This document shows positions 6,904 through 12,553 of a stretch of DNA of 15,009 bases, in pieces. The stretch's first letter is position 1; the number at the start of each line of letters is the position of its first letter. The notes beneath the pieces are model-generated. The model was not told the origin of the DNA, did no database searches, and saw only the letters and a program-made list of their open reading frames with translations. Both the position numbers and the translations under genes were made by a program. This stretch comes from JACQCV01 sp964634555 (lineage in GTDB: Bacteria; Patescibacteriota; Minisyncoccia; Phycocordibacterales; UBA12445), in NCBI GenBank assembly GCA_964634555.1, contig CAZWJJ010000019.1:1-15009 (forward strand), written 5' to 3'.

Positions 6904-6990
6904 GTTATTGCGAGAGGCCTGCGACAAGCAATCTATTCCGCCCACATACCACATATGTATGGAGATTGCTTCGCAAGACGCGCAATAACA
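6904..6990. repeat. REP-like imperfect palindrome, subfamily 2 (copy D, inverted relative to copy B)
   Basis: The ends GTTATTGCG (6904-6912) and CGCAATAAC (6981-6989) are exact reverse complements and differ from the other copies by a compensated change (GTCATTGCG to GTTATTGCG, matched on the other arm). The core TCTATTCCGCCCACATAC matches the reverse complement of the core of copy B. The matched change on both arms argues that pairing of the arms, not only their sequence, is conserved. Confidence 0.75.
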
Positions 6991-7026
6991 CAAATAGCGT
7001 ATAATATATAGCAAGCTTTTAAAAAA

Positions 7027-8184
7027 CTACTTCCCCACCATTTTATCTATCTCACCTAAAAAGCTATCCGTGCACTGCTTACTTTTAGCAGTATAGGCTT
7101 GATAATGAAATATTTGACTGAGCCTCAAAAGCAAACCTGTCCCTATTCCATATCTATCAATACCCAAAATACACTTGGCCACATAATCTCTATTCATCTG
7201 CTTGTACTGATTCCAACAACCATACGCCAAATCCCTCGCCGCACTAGGATCCGAAGGAACACCGGCAGATTTCATACAGAAATTAATATACTTCTCAAAA
7301 GGCAAGGGTGAGATCGGACGCTGATTGGCATAATTATTTTCACAACTATTTTGTCTGCTTTGTTCTGAAGATGTAATATAATGTCCGCTTTCAATACACT
7401 GATTCAAATATTGCTCGCAACCATCCTTCTGTCCGCGCTCAGCAGCAATCTTTTTTCCAAAATCCGAACACTGTCTTTTATATTCCACCGGCTTACATTT
7501 ATTTTCATCGACAATCACTGGCAACTCCGCTGAAGTTGGAGTGTCAAAAGCACCCCTATTTGCCATCGATTGAGTATCAGCTATCGACAGGTCCTTGCAA
7601 CAAGCCGCGGCATCTGAGTTGTTATAACTATCCATGCACTTACTGTAATATCTAGCTTGATATTTTGTGGCTAAATCATTCAAGGCGTCCGTTGGAACTG
7701 TAACTGGAGCTACAATTGGCGTGCCATATTTCTTTACCAGATTATCATTGCACTGAAGGACACATCGACCAAATGGCAAAGCGTCATCTGGATTCTTTTT
7801 AAAAGCATCGCACTGCGGCAAACAGATCGCTTCGTAAGACTTAACCACCATCGCTTCGGTCTCTTTAGCACTACAGCTTACTATGCATTGATCGTATGGC
7901 TTACCGCTCAAACATCCGAGCATGCACTGCGTATTTTTGCCAAACTGTTCATATTTTGTGTCATCGGCAGAAACAACCGGCCCGGCTCCAACACATTCAT
8001 TATCACAAAGTTTGGCTCGCGCTGTCAGTCCAATATCTTGATGAGTGGTCAATACGCACTTTTGCCAGCATGCCTCCTCATCTGCATCTCTGGCGGCATA
8101 GACCATAAGGGAACTGAGAAGAAATGAGGCCATTAAACTAATCGACGCAATTGAAAAAAATATGGATAATTGTTTATAATTCAT
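7027..8184 (-). CDS. Secreted cysteine-rich protein with six CX3C motifs
   Basis: A 385-residue protein with a clear signal peptide (residues 1-30: a hydrophobic core then V-Y-A before A31-R32-D33). The mature N-terminal half carries six CX3C motifs in three pairs: CWQKC (39-43) with CDNEC (60-64), CMLGC (87-91) with CIVSC (100-104), and CLPQC (121-125) with CVLQC (141-145). The gaps within pairs are 16, 8 and 15 residues. This spacing resembles helical hairpins held by two disulfides, as in small Tim chaperones or plant alpha-hairpinins, but no homology is implied. The C-terminal half has further cysteines at less regular spacing, including a CC pair. The even, dense cysteines imply oxidation outside the cytoplasm. 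There is no Shine-Dalgarno; an extended -10 box is 6 nt before the ATG, predicting a leaderless mRNA. I do not recognise a family. Confidence 0.8.
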   Translation of the reverse strand: MNYKQLSIFFSIASISLMASFLLSSLMVYAARDADEEACWQKCVLTTHQDIGLTARAKLCDNECVGAGPVVSADDTKYEQFGKNTQCMLGCLSGKPYDQCIVSCSAKETEAMVVKSYEAICLPQCDAFKKNPDDALPFGRCVLQCNDNLVKKYGTPIVAPVTVPTDALNDLATKYQARYYSKCMDSYNNSDAAACCKDLSIADTQSMANRGAFDTPTSAELPVIVDENKCKPVEYKRQCSDFGKKIAAERGQKDGCEQYLNQCIESGHYITSSEQSRQNSCENNYANQRPISPLPFEKYINFCMKSAGVPSDPSAARDLAYGCWNQYKQMNRDYVAKCILGIDRYGIGTGLLLRLSQIFHYQAYTAKSKQCTDSFLGEIDKMVGK

Positions 8185-8190
8185 TAATTA

Positions 8191-8199
8191 ATAATAGCA
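8191..8199 (-). promoter_or_regulatory. Extended -10 promoter of the CX3C secreted protein (predicted leaderless)
   Basis: On the minus strand: TGC-TATTAT (hexamer 8196-8191), then TAATTA, then the ATG at 8184. The 6-nt gap is identical to that before the genes starting at 713 and 5396. No Shine-Dalgarno. Confidence 0.55.
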
Positions 8200-8218
8200 T
8201 AAACAGAATATCTTCTAT

Positions 8219-8241
8219 AAAAAACCGCCCATAATGGACGG
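8219..8241 (-). terminator. Intrinsic terminator of the microprotein/zinc-ribbon operon
   Basis: On the minus strand CCGTCC-ATTAT-GGGCGG (8241-8225), a 6-bp stem with one G-U pair, followed by a run of six T (8224-8219). It lies 15 nt beyond the stop of the zinc-ribbon gene, just before the next minus-strand gene's promoter. Confidence 0.8.
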
Positions 8242-8256
8242 CAGGCACAAAGCTGA

Positions 8257-8448
8257 TTAAGAATCAGATAATAGTTGTTCCTCAGAAAAATGGAAAAAAT
8301 CAATTGCCTTTTTCTTATCCTCCTCACTAAGACAATCCCAGCATTTTACTTCAGTATTTGTTGTATGACGGGTACCAAATGATATAGACATAATCAAGAT
8401 CATCCGCTTACACACCTTACATCTGCAGAGTTTCCCAACCTGTTTCAT
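8257..8448 (-). CDS. Small zinc-ribbon-like protein, 63 residues
   Basis: A small protein with a cysteine cluster CRCKVC (residues 8-13) and a second pair, CWDC, about 25 residues later, the arrangement of a zinc ribbon or similar two-knuckle metal site. The C-terminal part is charged and helical. The start is the ATG at 8448 rather than the in-frame TTG at 8460: GGGGGA lies about 6 nt before the ATG. The A of this ATG is also the last base of the preceding gene's TAA (TAATG overlap), so the two are translationally coupled. An intrinsic terminator follows. No family is recognised; a small nucleic-acid- or protein-binding role would be typical of such ribbons but is inference. Confidence 0.65.
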   Translation of the reverse strand: MKQVGKLCRCKVCKRMILIMSISFGTRHTTNTEVKCWDCLSEEDKKKAIDFFHFSEEQLLSDS

Positions 8449-8573
8449 TATTTCCCCCAAAGAAAGTTACAATAATCGCCATAAACTGTTGGGTAAAAAT
8501 AAATATATGTCGCCACTACACAGGATAGAATAATGAAAACCGGCCATGCAGACCATCTATCCGTTATATTCAT
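8448..8573 (-). CDS. Single-span membrane microprotein, 41 residues
   Basis: An ATG at 8573-8571 opens a 41-codon frame ending in TAA at 8450-8448. It is preceded by the strong Shine-Dalgarno AAGGAGG with 5 nt to the ATG, one of the best ribosome-binding sites in the window. The product starts MNITDRWSAWPVFIILSC and continues with a hydrophobic, aromatic stretch to about residue 30, so it is a single transmembrane segment with a short polar N-terminus and a tail ending in CNFLWGK. Two cysteines are present (one in the helix, one in the tail). Its stop overlaps the start of the zinc-ribbon gene by one base, so the two are almost certainly co-translated and may work together at the membrane. 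A weak possible promoter (TTGATA 8648-8643, TATGGT 8626-8621) lies upstream on the minus strand. Confidence 0.6.
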   Translation of the reverse strand: MNITDRWSAWPVFIILSCVVATYIYFYPTVYGDYCNFLWGK

Positions 8574-8684
8574 TGAGGCCTCCTTATTAAACTACAAAGG
8601 ACAACAACCTGTCACTCGACACCATATCATACTGATATAATTTATCAAGAGTAAAGCACCTTAATTATAAAGCATTATTAACTC

Positions 8685-8713
8685 TTGACAGTTAGAGAGA
8701 TATCCTGTAAATT
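8685..8713 (+). promoter_or_regulatory. Promoter of the interrupted 8755 gene
   Basis: A perfect -35 TTGACA at 8685-8690, a 17-nt spacer and a weaker -10 TAAATT at 8708-8713. It is followed by a leader and the Shine-Dalgarno AAAGGAG (8742-8748), 6 nt before the ATG at 8755. The intact promoter and ribosome-binding site are the main evidence that the 22-codon ORF and the downstream frame belong to one gene. Confidence 0.55.
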
Positions 8714-8754
8714 ATCGACTAACCGCAACACTAGAACCTTGAAAGGAGAACAGA

Positions 8755-9474
8755 ATGTTTCGCTTCCTATGCAATCTTTTTCGAAAGAAATCCCCTGAGC
8801 TGAAAGCTGAGCCCGATCGATAACCAAGGAAAGAAGACCCAAAAACAAAACAACAGCCGCCACCTCAACAACCTCCTCCCCCGCTGCCGCCACCCAAACC
8901 AAAGCCGGAACCAGTTCCATTTCCCAGAACAAGAATCTTGAAACGAAAGATAAGTTCTGAGGGACAAAAATCCTATGAAGAGATCACCGACCAGCTCGGA
9001 TTTGTACCAGCCGAACTCATTCGCCACCAACTTATCTGGTTTTTCGCCGATAAAAATATTCCAGTCTATGACACCAGAGAAGTTAAGTTATGGTTGATAG
9101 ACCAACGCAGGCGCGAAAAGTCACAAGATTGGCACTGGCGTCCCCTGCGCAAAAAAGATGCCATTAAAGAGTATCAATGGGGCTACAACAAAGAAGAAAA
9201 TAAATATTCCGATGGATATTATTCTTCCGGCTCCAAATCATGGGAATGTCGACCATATGAGCGTCTCATTCCGAAGACTGTCCTTGAGAAAGTTGCCGAG
9301 ATTGAGGCTACCTTCGGAGACAAGGTAAAATTTTTCGTATCCCACTATGAAAGTAGCAATCCCGATCCATTCATAATGGTCAGGCCTACGCCTCCCGATG
9401 ATAATCATGGTCGTCAGTACGAATTTATCTTCGACTATTGGGTTGAGCCCGAATTCGGAGATGACGTAAAGTAA
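8755..9474 (+). pseudogene. Orphan protein gene interrupted by an in-frame TAA at codon 23
   Basis: From the ATG at 8755 (strong Shine-Dalgarno 6 nt upstream) the frame encodes MFRFLCNLFRKKSPELKAEP then D-R and meets TAA at 8821-8823. The same frame then runs open to TAA at 9472-9474: first a proline-rich linker (about residues 24-56, with runs of PPP and QQP), then a folded-looking domain from about residue 60. Without the stop this would be a 239-residue protein with a basic amphipathic N-terminus, a Pro-rich linker and a C-terminal domain. The downstream part has no ATG or GTG before a TTG at 8938, and no Shine-Dalgarno there, so separate translation from 8938 is unlikely. Options are a recent nonsense mutation, a sequencing or assembly error, or programmed readthrough. 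Other genes here end in TAA, so general recoding is excluded. I do not recognise the C-terminal domain. A strong terminator follows. Confidence 0.65.
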
Positions 9475-9483
9475 CCATTCCCC

Positions 9484-9507
9484 CCCCACTTTAATAAGTG
9501 GGGTTTT
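9484..9507 (+). terminator. Intrinsic terminator of the 8755 gene
   Basis: A perfect 8-bp stem CCCCACTT (9484-9491) with AAGTGGGG (9496-9503), a TAAT loop and four T (9504-9507). It starts 10 nt after the stop codon. Confidence 0.88.
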
Positions 9508-9532
9508 AATTATTATGAGGGTGTGGAAAAAT

Positions 9533-9559
9533 AAAAAAACCACTGTCCGTAGACAATGG
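9533..9559 (-). terminator. Intrinsic terminator of the 10069 minus-strand gene
   Basis: On the minus strand CCATTGTC-TACG-GACAGTGG (9559-9540), an 8-bp stem with one G-U pair, followed by seven T (9539-9533). It lies 15 nt beyond the minus-strand stop and faces the plus-strand terminator at 9484-9507. Confidence 0.85.
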
Positions 9560-9574
9560 GTTGATATTAGAGAA

Positions 9575-10069
9575 TTAGGCTATTTGGCCGTTCGCTCTAA
9601 GTTCAGCTTCAAACTTCAGCCCACGATCAAGATCGGTGAAAAACTTCTGCAATGGGAAAATGTAATCTTCACCCTTTATATTCTTAATCTCTATCACCTT
9701 GTAATCCTTGAGATACAAGAGGCCCGAAAAATAAAAACTCATACCACTGCCAGGCTCTTCCTTTTGATATTCTGTCATATAAGGAATAGTCCCGGGATAA
9801 GAATTCATCGACGTGGTCAAGCCCAGAAAAGAACCCATACGACCAAGAAATGAGTCCTCGCCAAGACCCCATAGCAAACGTCGTAAACTCATGGCCATCC
9901 ATGTTGGGAATTTTTCTTCTATCTGCATCCCAACAATTCGTACTGCCGTCTGCTCTGTCTCGCACTTACCATAATGGAAGTAGCCAACAAATGGCACAAG
10001 TGGCTTCATTTCTGATGGGGGGGCAAAGTTCACAGAACCCTTCGGCAATTCCAAATATCCCTTCATCAT
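9575..10069 (-). CDS. Orphan cytoplasmic protein, 164 residues
   Basis: I do not recognise this family. The product has 164 residues from the ATG at 10069, chosen because GGAGG (10082-10078) lies 8 nt upstream. A longer in-frame TTG start at 10096 would put this Shine-Dalgarno inside the coding region and is rejected. No signal peptide is present and no segment is long enough for a convincing membrane helix. Visible stretches are VPFVGYFHYGKCETEQTA, a Trp/Leu-rich segment WMAMSLRRLLWGLGEDSFLG, and a C-terminal part, SGLLYLKDYKVIEIKNIKGE, that looks like beta strands. The gene is a single unit with its own consensus promoter and terminator, and is divergent from the zinc-site protein gene at 10243, sharing the 10070-10242 promoter region. 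Co-regulation of the pair is possible but not shown. Confidence 0.75.
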   Translation of the reverse strand: MMKGYLELPKGSVNFAPPSEMKPLVPFVGYFHYGKCETEQTAVRIVGMQIEEKFPTWMAMSLRRLLWGLGEDSFLGRMGSFLGLTTSMNSYPGTIPYMTEYQKEEPGSGMSFYFSGLLYLKDYKVIEIKNIKGEDYIFPLQKFFTDLDRGLKFEAELRANGQIA

Positions 10070-10113
10070 AACGAATTCCTCCTTTTTATTTTTCAAGCTA
10101 CTCGTTATTAACT

Positions 10114-10141
10114 ATTCTACATATTAAATATTACATGTCAA
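10114..10141 (-). promoter_or_regulatory. Promoter of the 10069 gene (TTGACA / TAGAAT)
   Basis: On the minus strand: a perfect -35 TTGACA at 10141-10136, a 16-nt spacer and -10 TAGAAT at 10119-10114 (5 of 6 matches). Transcription would start near 10107, giving a leader of about 38 nt with AAAAGGAGG before the ATG. Confidence 0.65.
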
Positions 10142-10167
10142 TACCAAACATCGACATGACCGTCGAC

Positions 10168-10197
10168 TTGTATTCAAGCTCTAAAATATGGTATAAA
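10168..10197 (+). promoter_or_regulatory. Promoter of the 10243 gene (extended -10)
   Basis: TATAAA at 10192-10197 preceded by TGG (extended -10), with a partial -35 TTGTAT at 10168-10173 (18-nt spacer). It is followed by a strong Shine-Dalgarno AAAGGAGG at 10226-10233, 9 nt before the ATG. Its -35 is about 26 nt from that of the divergent promoter at 10114-10141. Confidence 0.5.
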
Positions 10198-10242
10198 AGT
10201 CCGCAAAGGATTAGATCTTTCAAATAAAGGAGGCGACTGCAG

Positions 10243-10884
10243 ATGGGTCTGCGAAATAGAATTAAAAAGAGAGTAACCCGACTAAAAAATAGGCTAACCG
10301 GCCAAAGGATGGTGGTTATGGCATCTACGAATAATATAGAAGAGAAAAAAGTAGAAACATTCTTCAATGCTCCGATCTCTTATGAACCGCTTACCAAACT
10401 TAATATTCTCTTTCCAAAATGCGGGCATCTTGGACCAAGTAAAGCTACGCTAAATATTTACGGCACAATTATGAATTTTGATGTCGATAAAAATATCAAA
10501 AATGTAAATGGCCAAATAACTGCAGACAGTGAAAAATGCCCTTGCCCTGAATGCTGTTTCAACTATTACAAAGAAAAAAGTATTCGTTGCGCCCTATGTG
10601 GAACCGGTATCACGCCCGGCGATGGAGTAGCTATCTATTCATACAAGACATCTCCGGAGGGTAAGGAACAAGAAGCAAATCCGCATTTCCGAATGGATCT
10701 GGCTACAAAGATCGGAGGCAATGTGGTTGGATGCATAAGATGGGACTGTTGCCCTTCCGGCGGTTTCTTTGCCGGACACTGGGGAGATCAAGGTTTCGAG
10801 CCGGCTTTTCCCAACGGTAACTGTGCCGCCGGGCTTGCCGCCCTTACTGGCAATCCAATTCTCGTCAATACAGATAAAAAATAA
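10243..10884 (+). CDS. Orphan cysteine-rich protein with treble-clef or zinc-ribbon-like site, 213 residues
   Basis: Not a family I can name. The N-terminus is strongly basic and helical (MGLRNRIKKRVTRLKNRL), which could bind membrane or nucleic acid. Candidate metal ligands are C60-G-H62, then C99-P-C101-P-E-C104-C105, C116-x2-C119-G (RCALCGTGITPGDGV) and C164...C169-C170. The CxxCGxxIxxGD pattern is typical of treble-clef or LIM-like zinc knuckles. The C-terminal 50 residues are Gly-rich (PSGGFFAGHWGDQGF) with a final C194. There is no signal peptide or membrane helix, so the cysteines are more likely metal ligands than disulfides. The start is supported by GGAGG 9 nt before the ATG, and a strong terminator follows the TAA. 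Zinc binding is inference from the spacing. Confidence 0.75.
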   Translation: MGLRNRIKKRVTRLKNRLTGQRMVVMASTNNIEEKKVETFFNAPISYEPLTKLNILFPKCGHLGPSKATLNIYGTIMNFDVDKNIKNVNGQITADSEKCPCPECCFNYYKEKSIRCALCGTGITPGDGVAIYSYKTSPEGKEQEANPHFRMDLATKIGGNVVGCIRWDCCPSGGFFAGHWGDQGFEPAFPNGNCAAGLAALTGNPILVNTDKK

Positions 10885-10893
10885 TCAAACCTC

Positions 10894-10916
10894 AGCCCCA
10901 GTTAAATGGGGCTTTT
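10894..10916 (+). terminator. Intrinsic terminator of the 10243 gene
   Basis: A perfect stem AGCCCC (10894-10899) with GGGGCT (10908-10913), an 8-nt loop and a short T run, 9 nt after the stop codon. The same AGCCCC/GGGGCT stem recurs at the end of the 13144 gene. Confidence 0.85.
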
Positions 10917-10932
10917 AGTTTATTTGGTCAAA

Positions 10933-10961
10933 AAAATCCCGCCTAATTGTGGCGGGATTTT
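10933..10961. terminator. Bidirectional intrinsic terminator between convergent genes
   Basis: A perfect 11-bp stem AAAATCCCGCC (10933-10943) with GGCGGGATTTT (10951-10961), 7-nt loop, A-rich on one side and T-rich on the other. It can stop transcription from both the 10243 gene and the minus-strand secreted-protein gene ending at 10980. Confidence 0.88.
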
Positions 10962-10979
10962 CTAAAATCACTATGTCTA

Positions 10980-11726
10980 CTAATTCTTTGACTCCTTCAG
11001 TACGGTAAACAGAGAATTCAGAAGATGTGCTTGTGTACTGGCCGAAAACGTTGTCTGCCCGCTAACTATGGTTGATGATGAGGCATTCAAATGATCCTCG
11101 ACACCCTTATTGGTTGCAAAAAGAAAGGCGTACCATGGATAAGTGACTGCCACAGAACCATTGGCATTAATTGTCACATTGGCCGTAATATTTGCCGGTA
11201 TCGCCCACAAAAATCTGGCTGGCAATTTATAATGAGTCTCAACAGTAGTAGATGATACATTAACATCTGCAATGCGATCATCACCCTTAACGATATGATT
11301 CAAAAAACTGCGAAGTTGGCCTCTGTTTGAAACTCGCTCTGCGACATCTATCGTTGTTGTTGAATCTTTTGCTGATCGCTGGTCAACCTTAATCTCATTG
11401 TCATCTTGATCGTTTTCATTCTCAATATCAACGGAATTTTTATTTTCCGCGCTTACTCTAATACCATTATCATTGCCACGGCGTGAATTTGCATTAACTG
11501 ACTTTCCGCTTCCCAATTGGACCATACCCGAACCCTCTTCGTCAGTTTCAACTTCGACAGATGTTGATGCCTTATCTCTATCTCCGCCAACACCCACCTG
11601 AACATTAACATTAGCTCCCACATTCAACCCAGCTCCATAAGCATTGGTAACCAGTGAAAAAGATATCAAAGAAAGGCTCGCCACAATAGAACTCCCAACC
11701 CAAATCGAATTTTTTATTTTTTGCAT
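10980..11726 (-). CDS. Secreted low-complexity protein, 248 residues
   Basis: The N-terminus is a signal peptide (MQKIKNSIWVGSSIVASLSL..., predicted cleavage in the NAYGA region around residues 28-32). Residues 33-130 are low-complexity and polar: Gly/Val/Asn repeats (LNVGANVNVQVGVGG), then acidic Asn/Asp/Glu stretches, so this half is probably disordered. The C-terminal 110 residues look folded: RGQLRSFLNHIVKGDD, then alternating hydrophobic strands (PANITANVTINANGSVAVTY) and PWYAFLFATNK. No cysteines. It is probably exported to the cell surface or beyond; the function is unknown. An extended -10 TGC-TATAAT (hexamer 11758-11753) and a weak AGGA before the ATG give a leader of about 20 nt. 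The stop is TAG followed directly by a second TAG. Confidence 0.75.
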   Translation of the reverse strand: MQKIKNSIWVGSSIVASLSLISFSLVTNAYGAGLNVGANVNVQVGVGGDRDKASTSVEVETDEEGSGMVQLGSGKSVNANSRRGNDNGIRVSAENKNSVDIENENDQDDNEIKVDQRSAKDSTTTIDVAERVSNRGQLRSFLNHIVKGDDRIADVNVSSTTVETHYKLPARFLWAIPANITANVTINANGSVAVTYPWYAFLFATNKGVEDHLNASSSTIVSGQTTFSASTQAHLLNSLFTVLKESKN

Positions 11727-11800
11727 TAATTTTTCCTATTTATAATCTTCTAATTATAGCACTTAAAAATGATTGTAAGCAATAGATAGATACAGTCTAT

Positions 11801-11849
11801 AAAAACAAAACCCCCGGATTCGATAAACTAAAGTTTAAAGAATCCGGGG
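11801..11849 (-). terminator. Intrinsic terminator of the 12416 minus-strand gene
   Basis: On the minus strand: CCCCGGATTC (11849-11840) pairs perfectly with GAATCCGGGG (11821-11812), with an inner AAACTTTAGTTT pairing that lengthens the hairpin, followed by TTTTGTTTTT (11810-11801). It lies about 16 nt after the stop. Confidence 0.88.
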
Positions 11850-11864
11850 TCAAAGAAGCCCGAA

Positions 11865-12416
11865 TCAGGGTGGTGATTGATTGCAAGAGAAAATTCTAGT
11901 ACCGATAGACGACCACTCGACCTCTGAGCACCTGTAAACAAGGATTCGCCACTTGTCATCGATAGATAGCCATTGAACAAAAACTACGCGAATCTCGCCG
12001 GCAACTCGAACATAAAAGAGGCTGGCCATACTATCATTTCGGAGTGGTCCTGGCTTCCCTCCCCATTGATTCAAAATTAGTCCGGCCATAGTAGCGAGAA
12101 AATGAGCAGGGTTCTCGAAGATAAACGGAATCTTCTTGCGCTGAAACTCTCCCTCAATATCAAGATCTGTGGCCTCATTTTTCAGGAAATAATAAGACAG
12201 TTCTGTTGAAATAGGCACCAGGGGAGCATTCAAGAACTCCTTGAAAACTTTCCTAAATTCATCCCAAACATAGAGACCCTCTCTTGTCCGAAAGAAGCTG
12301 TCGACAGTCTCCCCAAGATGGGGAGGCGTGAAATTAACAGTGCTTGTAGCGATAAAATTAATATATATCCAGACCTTCCCCCGAAACCTCTCAAGAACAC
12401 TACCTATCGTAATCAT
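11865..12416 (-). CDS. Orphan cytoplasmic protein, 183 residues
   Basis: I cannot assign a family. The product has 183 residues, no signal peptide and no clear membrane helix, and is rich in aromatic residues. Features are an N-terminal hydrophobic stretch (VWIYINFIATSTVNFTPP), a central helical part (VWDEFRKVFKEFLNAPLV), and a C-terminal part of likely strands (SLFYVRVAGEIRVVFVQW, then KWRILVYRC) ending near TRIFSCNQSPP. The start is the ATG at 12416; the purine-rich AGAAGGGA upstream is a weaker and more distant Shine-Dalgarno than in sister units. A consensus promoter at 12486-12514 and the strong terminator at 11801-11849 define a single-gene unit with a leader of about 63 nt, longer than its neighbours' leaders. 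The gene ends in TGA. Confidence 0.7.
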   Translation of the reverse strand: MITIGSVLERFRGKVWIYINFIATSTVNFTPPHLGETVDSFFRTREGLYVWDEFRKVFKEFLNAPLVPISTELSYYFLKNEATDLDIEGEFQRKKIPFIFENPAHFLATMAGLILNQWGGKPGPLRNDSMASLFYVRVAGEIRVVFVQWLSIDDKWRILVYRCSEVEWSSIGTRIFSCNQSPP

Positions 12417-12485
12417 TACAGCACCGTCCCTTCTTTCGGTTCACCAGCAAATTTACAAGGAACAAAAATCGAAATTACGATGACC

Positions 12486-12514
12486 AATATATATCATTTA
12501 GACTATTCTGTCAA
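12486..12514 (-). promoter_or_regulatory. Promoter of the 12416 gene (TTGACA / TATATT)
   Basis: On the minus strand: perfect -35 TTGACA (12514-12509), 17-nt spacer and TATATT (12491-12486; 5 of 6). This is the best -35/-10 pair in the window. The start would be near 12479. Confidence 0.7.
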
Positions 12515-12553
12515 GGCTTTGTCGCAACCCTAAATCCTTATTAAAAAACTATC

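Noticed and set aside
8821..8823. TAA as a recoded sense codon
   Set aside because: Several genes here end in TAA followed by terminators or tight start codons (1981, 4449, 9474, 10884, 14079). General reassignment of TAA would destroy these ends. Only site-specific readthrough remains possible.
8938..9474. Independent gene starting at TTG 8938
   Set aside because: No Shine-Dalgarno or promoter precedes it, and the frame is continuous with the upstream proline-rich segment and the 8755 start.
9238..9543. Minus-strand frame of about 100 codons opposite the 8755 gene
   Set aside because: It has no start signals, crosses the terminator at 9484-9507 and is antisense to the better supported frame.
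10070..10096. TTG at 10096 as the start of the 164-residue orphan
   Set aside because: It would place the consensus AAAAGGAGG inside the coding sequence; the ATG at 10069 is 8 nt after that site.
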